A stretch of DNA of 64,000 nucleotides. Source: Peribacillus simplex. GTDB taxonomy: Bacteria > Bacillota > Bacilli > Bacillales > DSM-1321. The notes beneath the pieces were generated by a model that saw only the letters and a program-made list of their open reading frames with translations, ran no database searches and was not told the DNA's origin. Where the stretch lies: positions 124,001 through 188,000 of the forward strand of contig NZ_FTMX01000006.1 in NCBI RefSeq assembly GCF_900156045.1, in the 5' to 3' direction. Positions 1 through 8,743 of this stretch are shown here, in pieces. The stretch's first letter is position 1; the number at the start of each line of letters is the position of its first letter. A program made the translations under genes and the position numbers.

Positions 1-104
1 ATTTGCTGAAAGAAAGCTTTGGCACCACGGACATACCGACTCTTAATTGGAATTCGACGTCATTGAGTGATGTACTGCGTGAAAAGAAAGGTGAAAAGAA
101 GTGA
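1..104 (+). CDS. C-terminal end of an unidentified upstream gene (partial)
   Basis: An open frame with codons in phase with position 3 runs from the left edge to a TGA at 102-104 and ends in a lysine/glutamate-rich tail. The stop overlaps the GTG start of the next gene (GTGA), so the two are probably translationally coupled. Only about 33 residues are visible. The short TSLSDVL segment faintly resembles the tail of an ABC ATPase, but that is too little to name it. Confidence 0.5.
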   Translation, partial: LLKESFGTTDIPTLNWNSTSLSDVLREKKGEKK

Positions 105-2956
105 ACATGCTTAAACAAGAATGGAAGCTTTTCCTAACAAATCGAAAACTGGTCGGTGTCGCAATCGTTTTACTGTTCGTACCGATTATTTATGGGGGAT
201 TATTTCTTAGTTCCGCTTGGAATCCATACGGAAATACAGGCAAATTGCCTGTTGCAGTCGTGAATAAGGATGTGAAGGCGGAATATGAGGGAAAAACCTT
301 AACAGTCGGTAATGAGCTAATCGAGCAATTAAAGGACAATGATGATTTGGAATGGCATTTCGTAACGGAAAAAGCGGCGAAAAAAGGGTTTGATGATGGT
401 ACATATTATATGGTCGTTACCATTCCGGAGGACTTTTCAAAAAATGCTGCAACCGTCATGGATGATAAGCCAAAAAAAATGAATTTGACGTATGACGTGA
501 ATCCTGGACGCAGTTTCGTTTCTGAAACGGTCGGAAAACAGGCAACGAATAATTTGAAAACGGAAATTGCCGAAAGTGTCACAAAAGAATATGCGGAAGC
601 GATTTTCTCCCAGCTTGATAAAATCGGAGATGGATTCAATGATGCAGCAGATGGAGCATCAAAGCTGGATGACGGCGCTAAAAAACTGCATGATGGAAAC
701 AAAGAAGTGACGGAAAATCTGAATAAATTGGCTTCAAGCACATTAACTTTTAAAGATGGAGCGAATAAACTTCAAATTGGCGTAGGCGAGTTTTTGGAAG
801 GAGCCAACAAGCTTGAAAGTGGCGCGTCGGAATTAAATAAGGGAGTTTCACAATATACTTCCGGTGTCGGTCAGTTGCAAAAGGGTGCGGACGAACTTGC
901 ATCAGGCACAGGGGAATTAACTAATAATAGTGAAGCACTTTTACAAGGTTCATCCCAACTTTCCACTGGGCTCGCCAAAGTGGTTCCAGGGGCCCAAACT
1001 TTAAATACGGGATTGGCACAAGCGCAAACAGGCAGTGCGAATTTAAATGATGGATTGAATCAATTATCACAAAATGCAAGCCAGCTGACAGACGAATCGA
1101 CAGGAATTCCAAAATTGGCAGCAGGTCAGCAAAGTTTAAATGAGGGAATCAATAAACTTGCAGTAGGAAGCCAGGCGTTAAATGACGGCCTGAAAAAAAT
1201 GGATGGCCAATTGCCTGCAGAAGAACAGCTGAGTCAGCTTAAGCAAGGACTGACAAGCATTCAAAGCGGTGTGAATCAATTGCAAGAAGCTGTTCCTGCA
1301 GGGAGCAGCGCGTCCGGTACCGTATCTGGCATTACTGAAGACCTCAATAACAGTCAAGCGGCCTTAACGGAACTACAATCAACCATTGCGAATAATGGTC
1401 AGAGCACGATCAATGCCGTTCAAAGCACGGAAGCATTCAAAAGCATGACCGGCGAACAACAATCCGAATTAATCGGGGCCATTCAAAATGAACTTCAAAA
1501 CCAAGCGGAAGCACAAAAACAAATCGCATCGACTCTTGCTGCAAGTGTATCCGACTTATCAACGCAATTAAAGGATAAAGTAATGCCTGTATTGAATGGA
1601 TTAGGCCAGCTTCCAGAACAAGTGGCCAATTTAAATAATGCGGTGAATAAAGTCAATCCAAACGCCGTTTCAGCGTTAAACGGCTATACAGCAATTAGGA
1701 ACGCACTTGAAGAACAATTGATTCCTGGTGCAACTCAATTAGATGGCGGCTTGAATGAGGCTGTTGAAGGCAGCAATCAATTAACGGCGGCAACACAAAG
1801 TTTAAATGAACGGACTCCAGAATTAGTGAAGGGGATCAACCAGTTAGCACAAGGCGGTTCCTCGTTGAATAATGGCCTATCAAAACTAACTGAAGGATCT
1901 GGTCAGTTGGTTGATGGAGTTTCACAACTTCAAGCAGGTTCAACCTCCTTTGGGAATGGTCTTCAGAAGTATGCGTTCGGTGTTAGCCAAGTTGGCGAAG
2001 GGGCAAGCAAACTTGCGAGTGGGGCCAATGAACTGAATGCCAACTCAGCTGCCTTGAACGATGGCTCATCAGCACTTGTTAAAGGCACTGAACAATTGGC
2101 AAGCAATCTGCCTACTTTAAGCAATGGAGTCATCCAGCTTGCCGATGGGGCAGGTAAGATCAATGAAGGTTCCTCGGCACTTGCTGAAGGTTCCGGAAAA
2201 TTGGGTGATGGAATATCCTCACTTAAAGATGGAACGGTCGAACTTTCGGAAAAACTCGGTGATGGGGCAGAAGAAATAAGTGAAAATAAAACAACCGATG
2301 ATAATTACAGCATGATTGCCGAACCGACACAGGTTAAAGAACAAAAAAGCAGTGACGTGCCGAATTATGGTCATGCACTGGCTCCTTATGTATTGTCTCT
2401 TGGCTTATTTGTAGGAGCTATTGCCTTCAATATGGGATTCCCGACAGGCTTGCCTTCTACAAGGCCTACTTCAGGAGTGGCATGGTGGTTCAGTAAATTT
2501 ACGGTCCTGTTTATCCAAGCGACGCTTTCGGCATTAGTGTTGGATGCAATCATGATTTGGGGAATGGATTTACAGGTCGAGAACATGGGGCAATTCATTG
2601 GGGTTTCCATACTGACTTCCCTTACCTTCATGTTCATCGTCACCTTCTTGACCGTAGGATTTGGAAATCCGGGTCGTTTATTAGCGATGATATTCCTTGT
2701 ATTACAGTTAGGTGCAAGCGGAGGAATGTTCCCTGTGGAACTGACCAATAACTTCTTCAGTCATGTTCACCCGTTCATACCAATGACATACTCTGTCATG
2801 GGCTTCCGTCAGGCGATGAGCACGAGCCTTGGAGCGGATGCATTGACAACGAGTATAGTTTTCCTTACTGGATGCATCATTGTTTTCAATCTACTGCTAT
2901 TGCTAACGATGGTCATCAGGAAGCGTAAAGAACACAATGTGGATATGGATGCATAA
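101..2956 (+). CDS. yhgE: YhgE/Pip-family membrane protein (ABC-2-type permease fold)
   Basis: A 951-residue membrane protein of the YhgE/phage-infection-protein family. One hydrophobic segment lies at about residues 17-37. A very long extracytoplasmic region (about 40-750) follows, built of repeated short units of the type DGAxxLxxG / GxxQLxxG that should form a helical rod. At least five membrane segments at about 765-940 match the ABC-2 permease half. Related proteins act as phage receptors in lactococci and as ESX/T7SS-associated proteins elsewhere; the role in Bacillus is unclear. The start is GTG at 101, overlapping the upstream stop; an in-frame ATG lies at 107. A strong terminator follows at once. 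Confidence 0.85.
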   Translation: MNMLKQEWKLFLTNRKLVGVAIVLLFVPIIYGGLFLSSAWNPYGNTGKLPVAVVNKDVKAEYEGKTLTVGNELIEQLKDNDDLEWHFVTEKAAKKGFDDGTYYMVVTIPEDFSKNAATVMDDKPKKMNLTYDVNPGRSFVSETVGKQATNNLKTEIAESVTKEYAEAIFSQLDKIGDGFNDAADGASKLDDGAKKLHDGNKEVTENLNKLASSTLTFKDGANKLQIGVGEFLEGANKLESGASELNKGVSQYTSGVGQLQKGADELASGTGELTNNSEALLQGSSQLSTGLAKVVPGAQTLNTGLAQAQTGSANLNDGLNQLSQNASQLTDESTGIPKLAAGQQSLNEGINKLAVGSQALNDGLKKMDGQLPAEEQLSQLKQGLTSIQSGVNQLQEAVPAGSSASGTVSGITEDLNNSQAALTELQSTIANNGQSTINAVQSTEAFKSMTGEQQSELIGAIQNELQNQAEAQKQIASTLAASVSDLSTQLKDKVMPVLNGLGQLPEQVANLNNAVNKVNPNAVSALNGYTAIRNALEEQLIPGATQLDGGLNEAVEGSNQLTAATQSLNERTPELVKGINQLAQGGSSLNNGLSKLTEGSGQLVDGVSQLQAGSTSFGNGLQKYAFGVSQVGEGASKLASGANELNANSAALNDGSSALVKGTEQLASNLPTLSNGVIQLADGAGKINEGSSALAEGSGKLGDGISSLKDGTVELSEKLGDGAEEISENKTTDDNYSMIAEPTQVKEQKSSDVPNYGHALAPYVLSLGLFVGAIAFNMGFPTGLPSTRPTSGVAWWFSKFTVLFIQATLSALVLDAIMIWGMDLQVENMGQFIGVSILTSLTFMFIVTFLTVGFGNPGRLLAMIFLVLQLGASGGMFPVELTNNFFSHVHPFIPMTYSVMGFRQAMSTSLGADALTTSIVFLTGCIIVFNLLLLLTMVIRKRKEHNVDMDA

Positions 2957-2970
2957 ACTAATGAAAAAAA

Positions 2971-3000
2971 CCCCCGGTGCAATGCGCCGGGGGTTTTCTT
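2971..3000. terminator. Bidirectional intrinsic terminator
   Basis: A ten-pair GC-rich stem (CCCCCGGTGC with GCGCCGGGGG, loop AAT) has a T run on the right and an A run on the left, so it can stop both the yhgE transcript and the convergent arsR transcript. Confidence 0.9.
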
Positions 3001-3002
3001 CA

Positions 3003-3374
3003 TTAAGATGGTTCATCCGTGTCCTTTTCTTTATCGATGACTTTCAATCCATTTTCCCCTGAATTTTCAATTACATGTTTAAGGATGGATAATTTGTTAT
3101 CCCAGAATTGATCGTAAAAAGAAAGCCACTGTTTCAATTCCGCTAAAGGTTCAGGCTGAAGCCGAAAGCGTTTCTCTCTGCCTACCTTCCGGCCACTGAC
3201 CAATTCAGCTTCAGAAAGGATATGAAGATGCTTGGCAATCGCTGTACGGCTCATGGAAAAGTGAGAAGTGATTTCTGAAATGGGTAAATCCCCTTCAGCA
3301 AGCAATTGCAGGACCTTTCGGCGGGTTGGGTCGGCGATAGCCTGAAATACATCATGCTTTTCTGCTGCGGACAC
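3003..3374 (-). CDS. ArsR-family winged-helix transcriptional regulator
   Basis: A 123-residue ArsR/SmtB-type repressor. The winged helix occupies about residues 8-85, with the recognition helix at SMSRTAIAKHLHIL and a basic wing (KVGREKRFRL). No CxC or CxxC metal site is visible, so it probably belongs to the non-metal group that accompanies SRPBCC/AHSA1 proteins. It starts with GTG, with GAGGG a few bases upstream inside the preceding gene, and that gene's stop directly abuts it (TAAGTG). This implies one transcript with translational coupling. It probably represses its own operon through the palindromes at 3833-3878. Confidence 0.88.
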   Translation of the reverse strand: MSAAEKHDVFQAIADPTRRKVLQLLAEGDLPISEITSHFSMSRTAIAKHLHILSEAELVSGRKVGREKRFRLQPEPLAELKQWLSFYDQFWDNKLSILKHVIENSGENGLKVIDKEKDTDEPS

Positions 3375-3803
3375 TTAGCCCTCAACAACCTTTTTAAGTT
3401 TTGCATGAACGATCTGTTCCCAGCCATGATCCATTCTATCGCGGATCACTGAGCTTTTTTCATTCGGTTTCGGAAGAATCGTTTCAGGCTCTTTCCAGCC
3501 ACCATGAATAAGAGTGAACTCCGTTTTGCCATCAAGCTCTTTTAAAATGAAGGAAATGAACCAACCGTCCGTATCCCAACTGAATGAAAGACGATGAGGA
3601 GCATCTAACTCCGTTACCTTACAAGGAGATGGACCAAAAGGTGATTGCACATGGAACTCATGTCCCACTTTCGGTTGAAAATCATTTGGCATGAACCATG
3701 AAGCAATGCCCTCTGCAGTCGAAACTGTGTCCCAAACTTGTTGGATGGGGGCTTCAAGAATGACCGTCTTCTTGATATCCTGTAGTGTATGTTGATTTTC
3801 CAT
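3375..3803 (-). CDS. SRPBCC (AHSA1/START-like) domain protein
   Basis: A 142-residue protein of the AHSA1-type SRPBCC fold, with the family signature near the N terminus ([18 protein letters not shown]), a central beta sheet and a C-terminal helix that would cover a hydrophobic ligand pocket. The likely start is the ATG at 3803, which has AGGAG eight bases upstream; a longer frame reaches 3839 but has no binding site and would overlap the promoter. It is first in a two-gene unit with the ArsR regulator. Function is unknown; these pairs often bind hydrophobic ligands or respond to stress, which is inference here. Confidence 0.82.
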   Translation of the reverse strand: MENQHTLQDIKKTVILEAPIQQVWDTVSTAEGIASWFMPNDFQPKVGHEFHVQSPFGPSPCKVTELDAPHRLSFSWDTDGWFISFILKELDGKTEFTLIHGGWKEPETILPKPNEKSSVIRDRMDHGWEQIVHAKLKKVVEG

Positions 3804-3832
3804 ACTGATTCTCCTTTTTAAGTGAAAATATG

Positions 3833-3886
3833 AAACCAATTGGTTTTGCTTTGTTGATTATATAAAACCTTTTGGTTTCATGTCAA
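3833..3886 (-). promoter_or_regulatory. Consensus promoter with two embedded palindromic operators (SRPBCC-arsR)
   Basis: On the minus strand a perfect -35 (TTGACA, 3886-3881) and a perfect -10 (TATAAT, 3862-3857) are 18 bases apart. One palindrome, AAACCTTTTGGTTT (3865-3878), sits in the spacer. A second, AAACCAATTGGTTT (3833-3846), covers the expected transcription start. Their centres are 32 bp apart, about three helical turns, so two ArsR dimers could bind the same face. An ideal promoter blocked by two sites is what an autoregulated operon would look like. Confidence 0.8.
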
Positions 3887-3928
3887 TAATTTGTTTCAAG
3901 CGATTCCTTTTTATTCATTGCAGGATGC

Positions 3929-4372
3929 TTAATTACCCAAGTCTTCAATTTGTTTTGCCAATCCTGTTATATTATCGATTGATTTCATTATCTCTGAATC
4001 TTCCAATGCCTTAGGGTCAATTTGACCATTTTCAATATTATTCAGATATAATTCAATTCCATCTGAAAGCTGTTGATTCGAGCTGACGATCTTCTCATGG
4101 ATGCCTTCAGCGATTTGGGGTGGTTCCGTTGCATTGAATTCTTCAATCTCCGTTTTCATCAATTCCAGTTCTTTTTCAAGATTTGCTCTTGCTTCGTCAT
4201 TCGTGACGGCATCCTGTGACAATGCAGGCACCTCATTGGCGAAATCCTTAACGGTATTTACATACTCCGTCGCATTATCTGCATATTCCAATGATGAATT
4301 GACTTCTTCTAAAGTTGAGCATCCGCTTAATGTAAGGATGGACAGTAGAGCAATGGTCATTATTTTTTTCAT
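3929..4372 (-). CDS. Small lipoprotein, DUF6376-like
   Basis: A 147-residue predicted lipoprotein. A lysine-start signal peptide ends in the lipobox LSGC, so the mature protein would be anchored on the outer face of the membrane. The rest is helical and acidic and resembles the DUF6376 group of Bacillus lipoproteins, whose function is not known. The start is the ATG at 4372 with GGAGG six bases upstream; an in-frame TTG at 4384 overlaps that binding site and is less likely. The gene stands alone, facing the same way as its neighbours. Confidence 0.78.
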   Translation of the reverse strand: MKKIMTIALLSILTLSGCSTLEEVNSSLEYADNATEYVNTVKDFANEVPALSQDAVTNDEARANLEKELELMKTEIEEFNATEPPQIAEGIHEKIVSSNQQLSDGIELYLNNIENGQIDPKALEDSEIMKSIDNITGLAKQIEDLGN

Positions 4373-4404
4373 ATGTGCCTCCAATGTGATTTTTTAAGTA
4401 TTGA

Positions 4405-5010
4405 TCAGATGGGCAGAAATCTCTTTTTATAAATTGCTGCAATGGAATTCAGTATGAAACTCGGGATCTTCTTCGGAAAAAATGACTTCGAATAGAAAAG
4501 GTGAAAAGCACTTTTCAAGTCGTGCCACTGATTGCAGGATTTCACTTGCTTAAACCTTGCAACATCAATGATCTTCACCTTTTTTTCGGAAGTGATGAAA
4601 ATGTTTCGTAAATGGATATCCGAAGGGTTCAACCCCTCTTTCCGTGCCAGTTGCAGGGCATGGTCTATCTCCGCAATGTTTTCTTCCGTTATCGGGATTC
4701 CCAATGTTAAACATTCAAAAAGAGTGTTGCCTTCAATGTGATCTATAACCAGGTAATTTATCCCTGCATCATATAGGGTTGGATAGTATTCGATGGATTG
4801 GACGGTTTTGTATATTTCAGCTTCAACTTTAGCTGTATGAGTATGATCCGGGAAAAACACTTTTAGTGCCTTATTGGTGGAATGTATTTTGAATACATAT
4901 GCGCTGCGGCCTTTTCCGATAAGTGATAAAGATGGGTCGGCATCAAGCAATATATGCTTTTTATCATCGGAAATCTTAACGCTTTGAGCTAATTCATTAT
5001 AGTTCTGCAT
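4405..5010 (-). CDS. Small protein-kinase-fold protein (YrzF-like)
   Basis: About 201 residues with the core elements of a minimal protein kinase: a glycine loop (GKGRSAYVFKI, about 32-42), the ATP-binding lysine in ALKVFF (K50), a helix-C glutamate in EAEIY (E65), a catalytic DxxxxN pair (SDIHLRNIF, D131 and N136) and the magnesium aspartate in IIDVARF (D149), where DFG has become DVA. It is shorter than eukaryote-type kinases and resembles Bacillus YrzF. The substrate is unknown. The start is the ATG at 5010 with AGAGGTG upstream. It is the first gene downstream of the manganese riboswitch at 5112-5212, with two terminators in between. Confidence 0.72.
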   Translation of the reverse strand: MQNYNELAQSVKISDDKKHILLDADPSLSLIGKGRSAYVFKIHSTNKALKVFFPDHTHTAKVEAEIYKTVQSIEYYPTLYDAGINYLVIDHIEGNTLFECLTLGIPITEENIAEIDHALQLARKEGLNPSDIHLRNIFITSEKKVKIIDVARFKQVKSCNQWHDLKSAFHLFYSKSFFPKKIPSFILNSIAAIYKKRFLPI

Positions 5011-5047
5011 ACTTTTCACCTCTATTGTGCAATTTTTCGAATCAAAA

Positions 5048-5082
5048 AAGACGGTATAACCGATTATTGGTTATACCGTCTT
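5048..5082. terminator. Strong hairpin terminator between riboswitch and kinase gene
   Basis: A perfect 14-bp stem (AAGACGGTATAACC with its complement, seven-base loop) has T runs on both sides. It lies between the riboswitch terminator and the kinase-like gene, so readthrough or an unseen promoter would be needed to express that gene. Confidence 0.85.
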
Positions 5083-5086
5083 TTAA

Positions 5087-5121
5087 AAATTAAAAGACCT
5101 CACCAAATAATCGGCAAGGTC
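5087..5121 (-). terminator. Riboswitch-controlled terminator
   Basis: On the minus strand AAAGACCTTGCC pairs fully (two wobbles) with GGTGAGGTCTTT, followed by TTAATTTTT. The left arm contains the 3' strand of the aptamer P1 helix, so terminator and ligand-bound aptamer should be mutually exclusive. This is the layout of an ON switch. Confidence 0.75.
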
Positions 5122-5212
5122 TTGCAAACAACTAAAATCTGTTGCCAATAAAGCCGAGGATTCAATCCTGTACTGACGACTTTATTGTATAGCTACTCCC
5201 CTTAACAGAAGG
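5112..5212 (-). ncRNA. yybP-ykoY manganese riboswitch aptamer
   Basis: Read on the minus strand, the region has the conserved loop AAGGGGAGTAGC (5203-5192), then AAAGTCGTCA, a variable hairpin (AGGATTGAATCCT), the second conserved segment CGGCTTTATTGGCAACA, another hairpin, and the 3' closing segment GCAAAGACCTTGCC. These are the hallmark elements of the yybP-ykoY family, which binds Mn2+ and usually turns on exporters such as mntP, ykoY or P-type ATPases. Here no transporter follows; the next gene is kinase-like. Confidence 0.85.
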
Positions 5213-5235
5213 ATTCTTATAAGTTATATACAGTA

Positions 5236-5265
5236 ATTATATAGGTTATTGCCTCGATCCGTCAA
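5236..5265 (-). promoter_or_regulatory. Promoter of the manganese riboswitch transcript
   Basis: On the minus strand TTGACG (5265-5260) and TATAAT (5241-5236) are separated by 18 bases, placing the transcription start about 20 bases ahead of the aptamer. The rest of the gap up to 5598 is AT-rich and holds no gene I can see. Confidence 0.7.
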
Positions 5266-5598
5266 ATATAAGGATAGTGTGCTCACCCTTTATGTATATT
5301 CAGTAAATGAAGAAAGATGCTCGTCTCACAAGCATTAATTTGAGTGGTAAGTAATTATATCAATATACTTTATATTCATCATTTGCTTGCCAGGTACCCT
5401 TCGTTGCGAATGTTTCTATATTATTACTTAAATGTCTATAAGTTTACTATTATGTTACAATCTTCTTTATCCTCCTGTAGATCTAAAGAAATATGATATA
5501 TTTTAAACGAATGAGTACATATGCCTATATTATTATACTGATTTTAACCGATATTTAAATAAATGTTAAAAATATAATTCTTTAGTAGGGAGAATGAG

Positions 5599-8500
5599 AT
5601 GAAGAAATTAATTATACCAACTTTCTGTTTTGCAGTGTTGTCTACAGTTGCTTTCGAAGAAAAAATATCTGCAGCTCCACTACATGCGGAACAAGCCAGT
5701 ATTGAGGACGTCATGTTTGTACATGTAAGTTCCGGTTCGCTCAATATGAGAAAAAACGGGACGGAGAATGCAAGCATAGTTGCAAAGTTGGCAAACGGCA
5801 CACAGGTAACGGTGTATTCGGAGTCCAAAGGCTGGGCGAAGATCAAAGCCAATGGAAAAGATGGGTATGTCAGTACAAAGTATTTATCGGCAACGAAGCC
5901 AGGGACTTTAACGAAAACTGCATTAACCATTAAAACGACAACAAAATATGTGAATGTGAGCACAGGTTCACTGAATATGCGAAAAAGCGGCAGTGATAGT
6001 GCCAGCATAGTCGCAAAGCTGACAAGGGGCACACAGGTAACGGTGTATTCGGAATCGAAAGGTTGGGCGAAAGTCAAAGCCAATGGAAAAGAAGGATATG
6101 TCAGTACCAAGTATCTATCGGCAACGAAGCCTGGAGCGGTAAAAAATGCTGCGGCAACAGTTAAAACGACAACAAAATATGTGAATGTGAGCACAGGTGC
6201 GCTTAATATGCGGAAAAGCGGGACAGACAGTGCCAGCATAGTCGCAAAGCTGACAAGAGGCACACAGGTAACGGTGTATTCGGAGTCCAAAGGCTGGGTG
6301 AAAATCAAGGCCAATGGAAAAGATGGATATGTAAGTACGAAGTATCTATCGGCAACGAAGCCAGGAACGGTAACCAAAGCTGCGGTAACGGCTAAAACGA
6401 CAACGAAATATGTGAATGTCAGCACGGGTTCACTCAATATGCGAAAAAGCGGAAAAGCTACCGCAAGCATAGTCGCAATCCTTTCAAAAGGAACGAAAGT
6501 GACGGTCTATTCGGAATCCAATGGCTGGGAGAAAATCAAAGCCAATGGAAAGGATGGATATGTCAGCGCCAAATATTTGTCTGCTTCAAAGCCAGGATCG
6601 GGATCAACGTCAGCCACACCTGCAAAAACGACAACGAAATATGTCACGGGTTCCCTCAATATGCGAAAAAGCGGAAAAGCTACCGCAAGCATAGTCGCAA
6701 TCCTTTCAAAAGGAACGAAAGTGACGGTGTATTCGGAATCCAATGGCTGGGCGAAAGTCAAAGCCAATGGAAAGGACGGATATGTCAGTACCAAATATCT
6801 ATCGACGGCAAAGCCAGGAACGGGATCAACGGCAGTAACGCCTGAAAAAACGAAGACGAAATATGTAAACGTAAGCTCTGGAACGCTCAATATGAGAAAA
6901 AGCGGGTCGGCAAGTGCGAACATAGTCGCAAAGCTTTCAAAAGGAACGAAAGTGACGGTCTATTCGGAATCCAAAGGTTGGGCTAAAGTCAAAGCCAATG
7001 GAAAAGACGGCCATGTCAGTGCCAAATATCTATCGACAACAAAACCAGGAACGGGATCAACGGCAGTAACGCCTGAAAAAACGACGACGAAATATGTAAA
7101 CGTAAGCTCTGGAACGCTCAATATGAGAAAAAGCGGGTCGGAAAGCGCGAGCATAGTCGCAAAGCTGTCAAAAGGAACGGAAGTGACGGTCTATTCGGAA
7201 TACAAAGGTTGGGCGAAGATCAAGGCCAATGGGATGGAAGGGTATGTCAGTGCTGACTTTCTTTCTACGACAAAACCTGAAATGGACTCCAAGCCATCCA
7301 TACCTGAAAAAACGACAACGAAATATGTAAATGTCAGCTCGGGTTCACTTAATATGCGGAATAAGCCGTCAGAAAGTGCTTCCATCATTGTGAAATTGGC
7401 AAGGGGTGTAGAGGTAGAAGTCATCTCGGAATCAAATGGCTGGTCAAAAGTTAAAGCGTATGGCGGGGAAGGTTATGTCAGTACGCAATATATATCAGCA
7501 ACGAAGCCTGGTTCTTTACCGGGGCTGAATCCGGACGGAGAAGAAAACACGTTAGTTAAATATGTAAATGTGAATGATGGCTCCAGTCTGAATATGCGGT
7601 CACAAGCATCAGCTTCCGCTTCAATAACAGCCAAGCTTGTAAACAATACGGCCGTAACGGTGTATTCAGAATCTAATGGCTGGTCAAGAGTCACGGCAAA
7701 TGGAAAAACGGGATATGTCAGTACGCAATATTTAACGGTCAAAGCACCGGAAGGGCCAGGAAGTTCGAATGGATCGATAATCAGGATCGATAAAGAGTAT
7801 GATCTTACGATGGAAAAGATGGTTGAAATTCAAATGGCCGTAAATGGTCAAACGGATAAAAATTATAATACCTACATACGTGAAGATGGATTAACTTTAA
7901 TTAATTCTACAAAAGGTACGGTTGAAGGAACCGGATGGCGTGTCAGGGGCGGCGCTGGATCTAATTATTGGGTAGTCGGTCCTGTCAGTAATAATCAATC
8001 ATTGAATATTAAATCAAAGGTAAAGGGCTCTGACGGATATTATTGGTATGAGGTGGACTATAACAAGACATGGGTAAATGCCAGTCCGGAAGATATAGAA
8101 TATAATCTTAACCCGAATAATTTTGTGGATGACCCAATCAAATCATTCCAATTCGTCAAGCTCTCTCAAGTCACCAACATGGACGTTTCTGAAGTGAATG
8201 ATAGAATCCTTTCAGGTAAAGGGATTCTGCAAGGCCAAGCTGCAACCTTCACTGCGGCAGGGGAGAAATATGGGGTCAATGAAATCTACCTGATTTCACA
8301 TGCTTTGCTGGAGACCGGGAATGGCACTTCACCGTTAGCGACTGGCGTAAAGGTTAACGGGAAAACGGTCTTTAATATGTATGGAGTGGGAGCATTTGAC
8401 GGAACGGCGCTAAGCAGCGGCGCTCAATACGCCTATAATGCTGGCTGGTTCACTCCGGAGGCGGCCATCATAGGCGGTGCCGAATTCATCGCCAAAGGAT

Positions 8501-8697
8501 ATATCTCTGCTGGACAGGACACGCTTTACAAAATGAGATGGAATCCTACAGCTGCAGAGAAATATGGATATGCTTCACACCAGTATGCGACTGATATTGG
8601 CTGGGCTACAAAACAAGTGAAACAGATTTATAATTTGTATAGTTTACTAGATTCCTATAAATTGACGATTGAAGTTCCTAAGTATAAGTATAAATAA
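5599..8697 (+). CDS. Secreted N-acetylglucosaminidase with nine SH3b repeats
   Basis: A 1032-residue exported cell-wall hydrolase. A signal peptide covers about residues 1-27. Nine bacterial SH3 repeats (about 38-720) follow, each with the pattern YVNVSxGxLNMRKSG...GTxVTVYSESxGWxKVKANGKxGYVSTKYL, joined by threonine/lysine/proline linkers; they should bind peptidoglycan. Repeat 5 lacks the NVS of its first strand. After a bridging region comes a C-terminal glucosaminidase domain of the LytD/GH73 kind (about 865-1015), whose likely catalytic glutamate lies in HALLETGNG. Substrate cleavage would be within peptidoglycan glycan strands, during growth or separation. The start is ATG with GTAGGGAG upstream, and a terminator follows directly. 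Confidence 0.9.
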   Translation: MKKLIIPTFCFAVLSTVAFEEKISAAPLHAEQASIEDVMFVHVSSGSLNMRKNGTENASIVAKLANGTQVTVYSESKGWAKIKANGKDGYVSTKYLSATKPGTLTKTALTIKTTTKYVNVSTGSLNMRKSGSDSASIVAKLTRGTQVTVYSESKGWAKVKANGKEGYVSTKYLSATKPGAVKNAAATVKTTTKYVNVSTGALNMRKSGTDSASIVAKLTRGTQVTVYSESKGWVKIKANGKDGYVSTKYLSATKPGTVTKAAVTAKTTTKYVNVSTGSLNMRKSGKATASIVAILSKGTKVTVYSESNGWEKIKANGKDGYVSAKYLSASKPGSGSTSATPAKTTTKYVTGSLNMRKSGKATASIVAILSKGTKVTVYSESNGWAKVKANGKDGYVSTKYLSTAKPGTGSTAVTPEKTKTKYVNVSSGTLNMRKSGSASANIVAKLSKGTKVTVYSESKGWAKVKANGKDGHVSAKYLSTTKPGTGSTAVTPEKTTTKYVNVSSGTLNMRKSGSESASIVAKLSKGTEVTVYSEYKGWAKIKANGMEGYVSADFLSTTKPEMDSKPSIPEKTTTKYVNVSSGSLNMRNKPSESASIIVKLARGVEVEVISESNGWSKVKAYGGEGYVSTQYISATKPGSLPGLNPDGEENTLVKYVNVNDGSSLNMRSQASASASITAKLVNNTAVTVYSESNGWSRVTANGKTGYVSTQYLTVKAPEGPGSSNGSIIRIDKEYDLTMEKMVEIQMAVNGQTDKNYNTYIREDGLTLINSTKGTVEGTGWRVRGGAGSNYWVVGPVSNNQSLNIKSKVKGSDGYYWYEVDYNKTWVNASPEDIEYNLNPNNFVDDPIKSFQFVKLSQVTNMDVSEVNDRILSGKGILQGQAATFTAAGEKYGVNEIYLISHALLETGNGTSPLATGVKVNGKTVFNMYGVGAFDGTALSSGAQYAYNAGWFTPEAAIIGGAEFIAKGYISAGQDTLYKMRWNPTAAEKYGYASHQYATDIGWATKQVKQIYNLYSLLDSYKLTIEVPKYKYK

Positions 8698-8710
8698 GAA
8701 AAACGGCAAA

Positions 8711-8742
8711 AAACACATGAGTCAGGCTCATGTGTTTTTTTT
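8711..8742. terminator. Bidirectional terminator
   Basis: An 11-bp perfect stem (AAACACATGAG / CTCATGTGTTT, loop TCAGG) followed by T8 lies between the convergent glucosaminidase and Rrf2 genes. Confidence 0.9.
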
Positions 8743-8743
8743 G

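Noticed and set aside
5544..7742. Several long minus-strand frames opposite the SH3 repeats (5544-6470, 6507-6923 and others)
   Set aside because: They repeat with the period of the sense-strand SH3 units, break at each irregular unit, and have no binding site or known content. They are shadows of the repetitive coding strand.
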